Shown: positions 41,350 through 50,489, numbered from the stretch's first letter. The stretch is DNA of 64,000 nt from CBDFGE01 sp965247055 (GCA_965247055.1 CBDFGE010000002.1:62001-126000); one strand, 5' to 3'. The notes: a model not told the origin generated them from the sequence alone. Translations and numbers: made by a program.

Positions 41350-41601
41350 ATGGTACAGCAGGCATCCAGACCGAAGACTCAACAGGATCAGGTGGCCACC
41401 GCATGCCGGCACCACTGGGTGATCGAGGCCCCTACGGGTCCGATCAGCAGAGGTATATGCCAGCTGTGTGAGGAAGTGCGGGAATTCAAGAACTATATCG
41501 AATCGGCACCGTGGGGCGAGGATACCCCCGTCGCACAGTCCGGTAGCCGGTACCCTGTGACCGCCGCCTCCGGCGATGTAGAGGAGTACGAGGAGCTCTG
41601 A
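41350..41601 (+). CDS. Small Cys/His-motif protein, uncharacterised
   Basis: The 83-residue product has a core of CRHHWVIEAPTGPISRGICQ, followed by LCEEVREFKNYIE. The C, HH, CxxC spacing looks like a small zinc-ribbon, and the IExPxGxxSxGxCxxC pattern looks like a conserved family rather than a chance frame. Polar, probably flexible ends flank it. ATG at 41350 follows AAAGGGG; an earlier in-frame start at 41311 would overlap the -10 element. Function is unknown; a small transcription or regulatory factor is one possibility. Confidence 0.7.
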   Translation: MVQQASRPKTQQDQVATACRHHWVIEAPTGPISRGICQLCEEVREFKNYIESAPWGEDTPVAQSGSRYPVTAASGDVEEYEEL

Positions 41602-41761
41602 GCCCCGGGGGCTTGGCTTCCCGCGCGACTCCCCTCCACTGGTTTCCCAGCCGACAACTGCCCTGGCTTTCCAGGGGCGTCCCATGCCTTCGCGGCGTAG
41701 AGCGTCTGAGGCTGCGGTTCGGAGGGGACTATGCCCCCTCGCAGGCAGGCGGCCCCTGCAT

Positions 41762-42532
41762 TTAGCGGAACATGTCCCGCTCCGGGGGCCTTACCAGAGC
41801 CCTGGCCCCTGACCCTGGGCCCGGCGAGTCCGAAGGCGGGTACCTGTATCCCTTTATCAGCGCCACTGGCACGCTCCTCAGCTTGCCTTGCACCAGCTCG
41901 GCTGCGCCGGCCAGCTCGTCGGCTATGGCGATGACGGTTGTCCTCATGAGCTGGCCGGAGGTGTCCTCCATCCCCCTGTAGTCCTGCACAGGACTCATAC
42001 CCGCTACCCCTATGGCCACATTCACAGCACCCTCCCTCCAGGGGCGCCCGAAGGTGTCGGAGACGATGACTGCCACGTCCACTTCCAGCCTCGACCTTAT
42101 CCCCCGCCGTATCTCTTCTGCCGACGCGTCGGGGTCCACAGGGAGCAGGGCCAGCGTCCCTTCGCCGGGGACGTTGGAAGCGTCCACACCGGCGTTGGCG
42201 CAGTTGAATCCATGGCGCGTCTCGCTGATGATGTTACCCTTATCCATGCGCACGATACGCACGCTCTCCTGGAGGATGACCTCCGTGTGGCGGGGATCGC
42301 GGTGATGGCCCTCGGACAGCTTGAGGGCCACCTTGGAGGGCTGGACGTCCTCAAGCCGCACTATCCGGCCTTCGGCCTTGGAGACTATCTTCTGCGTCAC
42401 CGCCAGAATATCCTGCCCATCTATGGATATCCCATGGGCCGCCGCCGCCTCTACTATCAAGCCCGCAATATCGTCCCCGGCCTTTATCTCGGGCATACCG
42501 GGGACCCCCATCACCCTTATGTCGGACTCCAT
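41762..42532 (-). CDS. cofE: Coenzyme F420-0:L-glutamate ligase
   Basis: This protein of about 256 residues adds glutamate to coenzyme F420-0. It has GMPEIKAGDDIAGLI, ILAVTQKIVSKAEGR, HGFNCANAGVDASNV, LLPVDPDASAEEIR, VIVSDTFGRPWREGAVNVAIG and DELAGAAELVQGK, all standard for CofE/FbiB N-terminal domains. No fused nitroreductase-like domain follows. ATG at 42532 is favoured over 42571 since the extra residues are not conserved. It implies the cell makes F420, which fits the LLM and PPOX-type genes here. Confidence 0.93.
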   Translation of the reverse strand: MESDIRVMGVPGMPEIKAGDDIAGLIVEAAAAHGISIDGQDILAVTQKIVSKAEGRIVRLEDVQPSKVALKLSEGHHRDPRHTEVILQESVRIVRMDKGNIISETRHGFNCANAGVDASNVPGEGTLALLPVDPDASAEEIRRGIRSRLEVDVAVIVSDTFGRPWREGAVNVAIGVAGMSPVQDYRGMEDTSGQLMRTTVIAIADELAGAAELVQGKLRSVPVALIKGYRYPPSDSPGPGSGARALVRPPERDMFR

Positions 42533-42757
42533 CCCCACCTTCCCGCCTCCATCCTGGACCGGGGACGCCACCCGGCGTCTGCATCAGTGTCAGCCCTATT
42601 CATAATTCATGTCAAGTACCTATTGCTCTGCTAATGTAGCATATAGCTAAAGCACCCATCATTGACCCTAATGTCGCCCACAAGAAGGCCTTTGCCCGAA
42701 CCGAAAAGGTCACGTCCCATAGAGTGGTGTAAGAGTACGTCATCCTGTTGATATCGT

Positions 42758-43864
42758 CTAGGCCGCTGCCTCTGCGAGTTCGGCTCTGGGTAGAGCTTCG
42801 TTGGAGGTGGTTACCTCCTGTGTCATGTATCGACGGCCGACGGCCCACTCGTCGTGCTGCTCAGCTAGGACGGCGCCGACCAGGCGACGGACAGCTGGGC
42901 GGTTAGGGAAGATGCCCACCACATCGGTGCGGCGCCGTATCTCCTTGTTGAGACGCTGCAGGGGGTTGTTGGACCAGATCTTCTTCCAGTGGGCGACGGG
43001 GAAGCTGGAGAAGGCCAGGACGTCGGGTCCAGCCTCGTCCAGTCGAGAGGCGCCCTGTGGGAACGGGTCCTGGAGCTGAGCAATCACCCGCTCGAGTTGG
43101 GCATGCACCTCCTGAGGGGACGGCTGCTGGTAGATGGTGCGTACCATGGTGGCCACCCAGGGCTGAGCGCTCCTGGGGACCCGAGTGAGCAGGTTGGTCA
43201 TGAAGTGGGTGCGGCACCGCTGCCAACTGGCCCCACCGAAGACAGTTGCGATGGCATCCCTGAGTCCCTGATGAGCGTCCGATACCACCAGTTCCACCCC
43301 GCCGAGGCCCCTGGCGACCAGTGAGCGCAGGAAGGCCAGCCAGAAGGCGCCGTCTTCACTGGTACCCACGTCCATCCCAACGATCTCACGCTTGCCCTCG
43401 CTATTGACCGCCGTCGCCACCACCACGCTGACGTTGACTATCCTACCGGCCTCTCTGACCTTCTGGGTTAGTGCGTCCAGCCACAGGTAGGGATATGATC
43501 CGCCGTCCAGCGGCCGACCCAGGAAGCTCTCCACCACCCCGTCCAGCTCCTGGCAGATACGCGACACTTGGCTCTTTGAGATACCCTCGCACCCAAGAGC
43601 CTTGACCAGATCATCCACTCGCCTCGTCGATACACCCTCCACATACGCCTGCTGGATCACCGCCAGCAGAGCTCGCTCGCTGCGACGCCGTGGCTCCAGC
43701 AGGCTCGGAAAGTAGCTTCCCTCTCTGAGCTTGGGTATCTGCAACTCCATGGTCCCTACGCGAGTGTCCCATGCTCGAGACCGGTACCCGTTGCGCTGGG
43801 TCACCCGCTCAGGGTTGCGTTCTCCATACCCAGCACCGGTCCTCGATGACACATCAGCCTCCAT
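42758..43864 (-). pseudogene. IS256-family (mutator-type) transposase, 5'-truncated
   Basis: The frame encodes TQRNGYRSRAWDTRVGTMEL, GSYFPSLLEPRRRSE, the catalytic Asp in YPYLWLDALTQKVRE, the second Asp in VVSDAHQGLRDA and the Glu in LQRLNKEIRRRTDVVGIFPN. Family members carry some 25-35 further N-terminal residues. Here the gene stops abruptly at EIMEAD where the IS3 end begins, and nothing but the IS256 terminal repeat remains beyond it. The IS3 end supplies an in-frame ATG at 43885 (MGSTSEIMEAD), so a shortened protein might still be made. Confidence 0.85.
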
Positions 43865-43949
43865 GATCTCTGAGGTGGACCCCAAAATTCGGACAGGTGG
43901 CTAAGAGAGAGTCCCGCTCCTAAAATAGGACGGAAACAAGGAGCAGGAC

Positions 43950-44234
43950 ATGAAGCAAACACGTAAGAAGCACAGCCCAGTCTTCAAGGCCAAAGTGGCT
44001 TTGGCCGCGCTCCAGGGGGAGCACACCATTGCAGAGCTGGCCAGCCGGTTTGAAGTCCACCCGAGCCAGATCCATGCCTGGAAGAAGGCCTTGACTCAGG
44101 GGGCGCCGCACCTCTTTGAAAATGGTGGTGGACGCCAGGAGAAGGACCAAGAGGTCCTCACTGCCCAGCTCTACCAACAGATTGGGCAACTCAAGGTGGA
44201 ACGGGATTTTTTGTCACGGAGCTTCGGGTTGTGA
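43950..44234 (+). CDS. IS3-family transposase OrfA (HTH)
   Basis: This 94-residue protein begins MKQTRKKHSPVFKAKVALAA and has the helix-turn-helix LQGEHTIAELASRFEVHPSQIHAWK and a leucine-zipper-like C-terminus (LYQQIGQLKVERDFL). It binds the IS ends. ATG follows AAGGAGCAGG. The stop overlaps the orfB start (GTGA); in this family a -1 shift near here makes the OrfAB transposase. Confidence 0.92.
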   Translation: MKQTRKKHSPVFKAKVALAALQGEHTIAELASRFEVHPSQIHAWKKALTQGAPHLFENGGGRQEKDQEVLTAQLYQQIGQLKVERDFLSRSFGL

Positions 44235-45166
44235 GCCGGTCCCAACGCCGGGCCATGATTGACCGAGAAGAACCGAAGCTGTCTCTGGTGCGCCAGTGCG
44301 CCTTGCTGGGTATCAGCCGCTCCTCGTTGTACTACCTGCCAACCGAGGCCGGCGCCGAGGACTTGGAGTTGATGGCCCTCATAGACCAACAGTACCTGAA
44401 GACACCTTTCTACGGCTCCAGAAGGATGACTGCCTGGCTCAGCAATCACGGACACCAGGTCAACCGCAAGCGGGTCCGCCGGCTGATGCAGCTGATAGGC
44501 CTGGAGGCCATCTACCGGCGTCCCAACACCAGCAAGCCAAACCCAGGGCATAAGGTCTATCCGTACTTGCTCAGGGGGCTGGAGATCAACCGGGTCAACC
44601 AGGTGTGGGCCACCGACATCACCTACATACCCATGGCTCGGGGTTTCCTCTACTTGGTGGCCATCATGGACTGGCACAGCCGCTACGTGCTGGCCTGGCG
44701 GCTGTCCAACACCCTGGAGGTAGACTTCTGTGTTGCGGCTCTGGAAGAGGCCTTGAGCAAGGGTCGGCCACAGATCTTCAACACCGACCAGGGCAGCCAG
44801 TTCACCAGCGAGGCCTTCACCAGCATGCTGCTGGCGCAAGGCGTTCAAGTGAGCATGGACGGCAGGGGCCGGTGCATGGACAACGTCTTCGTGGAACGGC
44901 TGTGGCGCAGCATCAAGTACGAGGAGGTGTACCTGAAGGCATACCAAAATGGGACTGAGGCCAGAAAGGGGATTGGGGCTTATCTGGCCTTCTACAACCA
45001 AGAGCGGCCCCATCAAGCCCTGGGCTATCGGTCACCGGGTCAGGTGTTCCATGCAGTGAGCCCACAAAGGTGTTTACTGGAACATCCACGAGCCTTACCA
45101 TCGGATGAAGGTTTACAAGACACCCCAGCGGTAGACTCTCTTATTTTAGCCTCACCGCTGTCCTGA
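44231..45166 (+). CDS. IS3-family transposase OrfB (DDE integrase)
   Basis: This 311-residue protein starts SRSQRRAMIDREEPKLSLVR and has HTH_21 and rve integrase domains. The DDE residues are visible in VWATDITYIPMARGFLYLV, FNTDQGSQFTS and DNVFVERLWRSIKYEEVYLKAY. It ends with FYNQERPHQALGYRSPGQVF. All domains are intact, so the copy may be active. GTG at 44231 overlaps orfA by 4 bases. Confidence 0.93.
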   Translation: MSRSQRRAMIDREEPKLSLVRQCALLGISRSSLYYLPTEAGAEDLELMALIDQQYLKTPFYGSRRMTAWLSNHGHQVNRKRVRRLMQLIGLEAIYRRPNTSKPNPGHKVYPYLLRGLEINRVNQVWATDITYIPMARGFLYLVAIMDWHSRYVLAWRLSNTLEVDFCVAALEEALSKGRPQIFNTDQGSQFTSEAFTSMLLAQGVQVSMDGRGRCMDNVFVERLWRSIKYEEVYLKAYQNGTEARKGIGAYLAFYNQERPHQALGYRSPGQVFHAVSPQRCLLEHPRALPSDEGLQDTPAVDSLILASPLS

Positions 45167-45201
45167 TCATGGGGTCCACTTGAGACACCACTCTATGGGA
45201 C

Positions 45202-45585
45202 GTGACCCCTCTGGAACGGAGGCGTTTTGAAGATGGCCCCGAGCTGTTCTTTGAGCTAGATGACTCAGATGAGTCGGTCGCCGTCGTGGTCCAGGCTTGG
45301 GACGACGACGGCACATTTGACCGGCCAGACGCCTATGACATATCAAGTGTGGCCGGAGAGTTTGACGGATCAACTCTGAGCGGCAACCCGTGCGCGAGTC
45401 TCCTTTCGAAGTCGTTTGACCCGCTAGACCTGAAGGCACAATTTACTGACGATGGTAGGGATGATGGGGGGCGGTCAGGGCCGCAAGCGGAGATCACTGT
45501 AGCCGTGGAAATCGTTCGAGCGTCACAGAAGGACCGAAAGGGGACTCAACTGTCGGGGAATTCTGTGACATGCAAAGCCCGCTAG
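45202..45585 (+). CDS. Hypothetical acidic protein fragment next to the IS256 end
   Basis: The 127-residue frame reads ESVAVVVQAWDDDGTFDRPD, GEFDGSTLSGNP and QAEITVAVEIVRASQ and has protein-like, acidic composition. Its first codons lie inside the IS256 right terminal repeat, so the true 5' end was probably lost when the element arrived. No family is recognised. It could be the 3' remnant of a larger gene or a chance frame. Confidence 0.35.
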   Translation: MTPLERRRFEDGPELFFELDDSDESVAVVVQAWDDDGTFDRPDAYDISSVAGEFDGSTLSGNPCASLLSKSFDPLDLKAQFTDDGRDDGGRSGPQAEITVAVEIVRASQKDRKGTQLSGNSVTCKAR

Positions 45586-45652
45586 GATATAGGGCATCAA
45601 GCACCCATGCCCGCCCGTGGGCGCCCAGAAGGTGCCGGGATGCAGATCTCCG

Positions 45653-47674
45653 TTACGGGGCCGACCTTAGACTGAGGGTGTAGCCGGCGTCCTGGAGGGT
45701 CTTGGGCGAAAGCGCCGCGACGACTACCACGACCTGGTCCAACTCCCCCAGCCCCCCGACCACCAGCTCCCCGCGGTTGCTGCCATCCAGGGGTATCTCC
45801 CGCACCCTGGTCTCCTCGCCTACCTCGATTACCTGCACGATATACTCCTGGGATACCCGGTTGTCCGTCCACACGAATCCCTCAGCCTGCCAGCCCTGGG
45901 AGCCGGGTCCACGGTCGAAGAAGTCGACCTCGGGCACCGAGATATCCCTAAAGCAAAGGCCGATACCGTTCAGGGCCTGGTCGGTGACGTAGTGAAACCG
46001 CAGGAGTACCCGCCGCCCGGCATACCCGGACAGGTCCACCTCCTCCTGGAGCCAGCCGTCACTGGTACCCGTGTAGCCGTGGCCGAAGTTGTTGCCCACG
46101 GGGTTTTCGGAAGAGGTGCCGGGCCCCTGGAGGATATCCCAGGTGGAGCCGCCGTCGGTGGACACCTGCACGTAGCCGTAGTCCCAGTCCTCCTCCAGGT
46201 CAAACCAGACGCGGTACCGCAGGGTGGCCCCGGCCACACCGGAGAGGTCCAGGTTGCGGGTAAGGGTCGAGCTGATGGAGTCCCCACGGTTGCCCCACCA
46301 GCAGCTCCCGCCGTCCAGAGAGGTGGGAAGCAGCATACTCTCGGCCTGCCCCTGGAACCCGATTAGCGCGTCTCCCCTGGTTATGTCAATGGTCCAGTAC
46401 TCGGCCGAGTACTGGGGGATGGACGACCGCCTCTCACCGAACTCGTCCATCCGCCCGGTGGCGGTAGCGCGCACGTTGAGCTCGGGATAGCTGTATCGGC
46501 CCCCTCCGGGTTCGTCAAGGAAATTGGCCACGACCCAGTCTTTAAATACGTCCCGAAAGGTCGCCTGGAATCCGAGGGCCGAGAGATAAGAGTTTATGCC
46601 CTGTATGTCGTCCCCTGGCTCCGCCACCAGCACTTTCAGGTCGTCCCTGGTACCGTAGTGGCTGGCCAGGTAATCGAAAAACAGGAACGCGGCCCCGTAG
46701 TGGACGGAGAGCTGTTCCGGCCAGTTGATCAGGGAGATGGCAGGCGACCGGAGGAACACGTCCTGCCTCGTAAACCTATAGCCCGCCACGCTGGTCGCCA
46801 CCTCCGAGAGTCCCTCGGTAACCCAGCCTTCCTCGCCCCTGTCGTTGTTCCAGTGGACAAGGTGCTGCAGCTCGTGGGCCAGAGTGGACAGATATCTTGG
46901 GGAGCCCACCGAAAGGCTATCGCTGAGATAGACCATCTCGCGCTGGTTGCTGTCGGCGTGTACGACGGTGGAGTACTCATCCACGGCGCTGAAATAGCCC
47001 CCCACACCACCGCCCAGGTCTACGTGGAGTATCGTGATGTGAGGGTCGTCGTCCACCCCCGGGGTCCACTCGCTGCCAAAAGCGGCGGTGACGACAGGAT
47101 ATATGTGCCCCTCGAAAGCCGCCGCAGCCGCCTCCAGGTCCTTCCTGGAGACCCCCCGCCCATCCTCGACGTACCAGTAGGCATGGGGAGATATCAGGCG
47201 TAGGGTGGCCTCACTCCTATACCGGACCTCCTGGGCATCTATCAGCGAGAAGGTGTCCCTGCGGCCCTCCGTGTAGCTCGCGGGATCCACGCTAACCACC
47301 TCTGGGATGGGCCCAGAGATTTTCAGCAGCGACCGCGCCAGCTCGCGCGGGTCCCGATCGGGGGGTACTGTGGACGGGTCGGTGGGAATGGGAGCGGGCA
47401 ACCGAGTCGCCTCGGGCGAGGGAGTAGCCGCTGCGGGGGTGGTGTCAGCGGCGGGTGCCGGTAGACCGGGGGGCTTCTCGGTGGCCTGTGGCATAGGGGA
47501 CGGGGTAGGCGTAACGGTGGGCATCTGGGTGGGCCCGCCACCGGCCGCCGTGGGTGCTTCCTGCGTTGCTGCTGGTGTGGCTGTACACGAGGCCAGCAAG
47601 ATAACGCTGCATGCAGCGATCAGTCCCACTCCCCATTTCGTCCATAACCTCGCCCCTCGACGCCAGTCGATCAT
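45653..47674 (-). CDS. Secreted M6/immune inhibitor A-like metalloprotease lipoprotein
   Basis: The start at 47674 gives a lipoprotein signal (WGVGLIAACSVILLASC, lipobox LLASC), then a Thr-Pro-Ala-rich linker of about 75 residues. The peptidase domain has the zinc motif STLAHELQHLVHW with downstream EEGWVTEGLSE. A later beta-rich domain (DLSGVAGATLRYRVWFDLEE, DYGYVQVSTDGGSTWDIL, VDLSGYAGRRVLLRFHYVTD) matches the MAM/VEG-like region of immune inhibitor A proteases. It is probably a surface-bound protease degrading external protein. The longer frame to 47860 lacks a signal and is rejected. Confidence 0.82.
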   Translation of the reverse strand: MIDWRRGARLWTKWGVGLIAACSVILLASCTATPAATQEAPTAAGGGPTQMPTVTPTPSPMPQATEKPPGLPAPAADTTPAAATPSPEATRLPAPIPTDPSTVPPDRDPRELARSLLKISGPIPEVVSVDPASYTEGRRDTFSLIDAQEVRYRSEATLRLISPHAYWYVEDGRGVSRKDLEAAAAAFEGHIYPVVTAAFGSEWTPGVDDDPHITILHVDLGGGVGGYFSAVDEYSTVVHADSNQREMVYLSDSLSVGSPRYLSTLAHELQHLVHWNNDRGEEGWVTEGLSEVATSVAGYRFTRQDVFLRSPAISLINWPEQLSVHYGAAFLFFDYLASHYGTRDDLKVLVAEPGDDIQGINSYLSALGFQATFRDVFKDWVVANFLDEPGGGRYSYPELNVRATATGRMDEFGERRSSIPQYSAEYWTIDITRGDALIGFQGQAESMLLPTSLDGGSCWWGNRGDSISSTLTRNLDLSGVAGATLRYRVWFDLEEDWDYGYVQVSTDGGSTWDILQGPGTSSENPVGNNFGHGYTGTSDGWLQEEVDLSGYAGRRVLLRFHYVTDQALNGIGLCFRDISVPEVDFFDRGPGSQGWQAEGFVWTDNRVSQEYIVQVIEVGEETRVREIPLDGSNRGELVVGGLGELDQVVVVVAALSPKTLQDAGYTLSLRSAP

Positions 47675-47868
47675 CCAGTTGCTACTCTCCCCCAACAGAC
47701 CCGGCCGGGCCCTGATTCTGAGGGGCCACCCGCTGGGTTGCACGATTTTTACCAGAACTTTACCAAGGTGACACCTTAGCTCTAAGAGTACAGGACATTC
47801 CAGCGAGATGCCAGCCGCGAGCCCACTCAAGCCCGTCCTTACGCCGGACAGCCCGGCCAAGCATGGCG

Positions 47869-48429
47869 TCAGTTGAACCGGTTCATTGCCGCCTGGATGC
47901 CTTCCTCCAGCAGGCAGTCCACCGCGTCAGCCACACCCTGAACCGCCCTCTCGATCACCGGCCCTTCCTCGACGGAGAAGCGCGCCAGCACGAACTCCAC
48001 TCCTTCCACCCCTTCGGGCGGCCTGCCGATGCCCACCCGCAGGCGGAGGAATCGCTGGGTAGCCAGGGTAGACATGATGGACTCGATGCCCCTGTGGCCT
48101 GCGGCGCCCCCACCGGCGCGGATACGAATCCGCCCCAGTGGGAGGTCCATGTCGTCGTGGATTACCACCAGGTCTCGCGGAGCAACGTGAAAACGGGCAA
48201 GCAGGTAGGCTGCTGCTGCTCCGCTGTTGTTCATGTAGGTACGCGGCTTGGCCAGAACCAGCGGCGGTTTCCCCGCCGGCTGTCCCTGGCCCAAGACAGC
48301 CTTGGCGCGACGCTCGGACAGCCTGATCCCCCACCTGAGGGCAAGGAGGTCGACGCACTCGAAACCCACGTTGTGTCTGCTGTGCTGGAAGGTCCTCCCC
48401 ACATTGCCCAACCCGACGATCAGCCTCAT
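47869..48429 (-). CDS. pth: Peptidyl-tRNA hydrolase
   Basis: This 186-residue enzyme frees tRNA from stalled peptidyl-tRNA. It has LIVGLGNVGRTFQHSRHNVGF with the catalytic His, KPRTYMNNSGAA, the catalytic Asp in VVIHDDMDLPLGRIRIR and GGGAAGHRGIESIM. The usual GLGNPG is GLGNVG here, a non-standard change in the first loop. The start overlaps the stop of the upstream large gene (ATGA), so it is in the ligA operon. Confidence 0.93.
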   Translation of the reverse strand: MRLIVGLGNVGRTFQHSRHNVGFECVDLLALRWGIRLSERRAKAVLGQGQPAGKPPLVLAKPRTYMNNSGAAAAYLLARFHVAPRDLVVIHDDMDLPLGRIRIRAGGGAAGHRGIESIMSTLATQRFLRLRVGIGRPPEGVEGVEFVLARFSVEEGPVIERAVQGVADAVDCLLEEGIQAAMNRFN

Positions 48430-50489
48430 GGGTTCTGCAGGAGCTGCCGAATAAACTGGGCAAGCTCGTAGTCGAGGGTATTGGACAGGGCAGAGAGGTC
48501 GCTTGCCTGTACTATCCTCAGGAAGTCGCCAAGACGGGGGTCCGCCCGGTGGTGAAGGATGCGCTCGACCAACATCCGGCTGAGGCGGCGGTTCTGCTTA
48601 CCCAGGGCGCGGTCCAGGTCCCTCACGAAGTTTCCCAACTCCCTGGCAGGGACCGCATCTCCCAAGGCCATACGGCAAGTGGGACACCTGGGGCTCGCGT
48701 CCAGGGGTGATTCCGAGGGGCCCATGTCACAACGCCGGATCACCTGCTCAAGCTGGATGTGTCTCGCGACCAACTCCCGGCCTACCGGCTCCCCCAGCTC
48801 GCCGATGGAGTTAAGAAGGGCCAGGGCGTTCAATTTCAGGAGAGAGTCCTCCAACGACTCCCAGGCCCGGGCAGCCATACTCTGATAGCCCTCGTGGTGA
48901 TGCAGGTAGGCGCGGCGGTACCGCTGCTGGTAGTCCTGGAAGCGCGCCCTCAGGGTAGGCCAGCCCTGGGAGCTGGCCAGGAGTGCGCCGAGGGACATCT
49001 CCTCCATCAGCGCCATGCGGTCCACGGACAGCTGTTCGTTGCGAGCGACGACGGCGCCATCATCCAGATAAGTTTTCATTCCCACGATCCGCTCCAGGGA
49101 CTCCCCAAGGTGTAGAAGCCGTCTCAGCAGGTCGAGGTCCTCAAGCAGCTCTCTGGGGTCTCCGTAGGTCGTCCTGGCCACGAGGTGTACCTGACGGAAA
49201 TCGCGACCCTCACATACCCCTTGAAGGCGCTGGAGGGATGAGTGTAGGTCCCGGCCGCTGGGGCCCGCCGCGGCCTCGCCCAGCCTGGCAAGGGTCGCCA
49301 GGGCCTGGTCGGCGTCCCCGGAGAGCTCCTGAAGCGCACCCAGCAGCTCCCGCTCCTGGCCCGCCACCTCCAGGTCCTGCTCGACTTCGGCGAGGCCCTG
49401 GCACAGCAGCGACGTGTACTGGAGGGCGTCGTTCCAGGAGAGCTCCTCCCCCAGGAGGCGGATGCTGTTGAAGCTCTGGTCGAACCTCGCGTCCTGGTCC
49501 CCGGGTTCGGCCGGCCAGGTAAGGGAGGGCAGGAACTCACGGCTGAGCCTCGCCCCCCGCACGGGCCTGCCACCGCGAAGGGTAAGGCCATGACCCTGCA
49601 CCAGGGATAGCTCGGTCTCGGGCCGGCCATAGTGAACGAACGCAAGGAGATAGAGTGTGGCCAGGGGGCGGATAAGGCCGACGGCGTGGGCGAGCAGGGA
49701 GCGGACCCCCTCCCACGGTAGCTCCCCTCCGCGACTTTCGAGGCTGGCCCGGACTTCCTGGAACACCCGACAGGCCCCAGGGTCGAACTCGAGGGGAGCC
49801 TCCGGTTTGGATAGACCAAGTCCGGGGCCGAACTCCCCCAATGCCGCCCTTTCAGAGGCGCTGCGGGCGAAGAGTGCCTCGTATATTCGGGGTATCTCCT
49901 GGGACTCGAGCAGCCTGGGTAGCAGGGCGGAGTCCAGGGGTAGGGACGGGTAAGCCCAGGACAGCAAAGTCTCGGCAAGCCCTTGGAACCAGCGGGTTGG
50001 CTCGGGGCCGGCGAAGTAGCCGCCCAGGTCCTTCGAAAAACCCGTGGGAGACTCAACGTATCCGCTGGCGTAGAGGGACGCCTCTTCGGCCAATAGCCTG
50101 CCTTCCAGCTCCTCCCGCTGCCTCTCCAGGTAGCCCCGTACGGGCGAGTCCTGTGGGTCCCTCAGGGTGCGGTATGTGGCCTGGGTCTCCCTGATGGCCG
50201 TGAGCTCTCGGCCCACCTCCGAGCGTCCCCTGGGGGACCGCCTCCCAGGGACACACGCGGCGATCCTGGAGTCATACACCGCGCCACGGGGCAGCTGCCT
50301 GCGACTTCTAAGCAGAACGACACGAAAGTACACATCGCCTTCCAAGGAGCGGCCCCACTCCGGGTCCCACTGGTCCAAGAGGACCACCTCGCCAGTGTAT
50401 TGCAGGCCCCCGTGGATGGCCGTGAGGGACCGCGGTACGCCCGGAAGATACAGGGCAGCGAGGCCCCCGAACTCGGCGGGGGTGGCCAC
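48426..50489 (-). CDS. Large uncharacterised protein between ligA and pth
   Basis: The 687-residue protein is soluble, Leu/Arg/Glu-rich and mostly helical in appearance, with no membrane segment. Near the C-terminus lies RCPTCRMALGD with a Cys about 14 residues earlier, a possible zinc site, followed by a conserved-looking helical end (NFVRDLDRALGKQNRRLSRM, LDYELAQFIRQLL). The C-terminal half vaguely recalls large DUF6079-type proteins of defence loci, but no Walker motif is present. It starts at GTG sharing one base with the ligA stop and overlaps pth, so it is co-translated with them. Function unknown. Confidence 0.78.
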   Translation of the reverse strand: MATPAEFGGLAALYLPGVPRSLTAIHGGLQYTGEVVLLDQWDPEWGRSLEGDVYFRVVLLRSRRQLPRGAVYDSRIAACVPGRRSPRGRSEVGRELTAIRETQATYRTLRDPQDSPVRGYLERQREELEGRLLAEEASLYASGYVESPTGFSKDLGGYFAGPEPTRWFQGLAETLLSWAYPSLPLDSALLPRLLESQEIPRIYEALFARSASERAALGEFGPGLGLSKPEAPLEFDPGACRVFQEVRASLESRGGELPWEGVRSLLAHAVGLIRPLATLYLLAFVHYGRPETELSLVQGHGLTLRGGRPVRGARLSREFLPSLTWPAEPGDQDARFDQSFNSIRLLGEELSWNDALQYTSLLCQGLAEVEQDLEVAGQERELLGALQELSGDADQALATLARLGEAAAGPSGRDLHSSLQRLQGVCEGRDFRQVHLVARTTYGDPRELLEDLDLLRRLLHLGESLERIVGMKTYLDDGAVVARNEQLSVDRMALMEEMSLGALLASSQGWPTLRARFQDYQQRYRRAYLHHHEGYQSMAARAWESLEDSLLKLNALALLNSIGELGEPVGRELVARHIQLEQVIRRCDMGPSESPLDASPRCPTCRMALGDAVPARELGNFVRDLDRALGKQNRRLSRMLVERILHHRADPRLGDFLRIVQASDLSALSNTLDYELAQFIRQLLQNP

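Larger units (their letters stand above)
43871..45183 (+). mobile_element. Complete IS3-family insertion sequence
   Basis: The element is about 1.3 kb with imperfect ends: left TGAGGTGGACCCCA..CGGACAG and right (reverse complement) TCAAGTGGACCCCA..AGGACAG. It carries intact-looking orfA and orfB. No matching target duplication is seen, and the neighbouring IS256 gene has lost its 5' end, suggesting insertion with an adjacent deletion. Confidence 0.88.
42708..45207 (-). mobile_element. IS256-family element, interrupted by an IS3 element
   Basis: Perfect 23-base inverted ends (GGTCACGTCCCATAGAGTGG at 42708 onward and its complement ending at 45207) mark the borders. The transposase gene fills the left part. 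An IS3 copy (43871-45183) lies within, right next to the right end. I find no 8-9 base target duplication at the outer borders, so a later deletion or recombination is likely. A possible membrane-protein C-terminus (minus strand, 42614-42707) abuts the left end and could be a disrupted gene. Confidence 0.85.
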
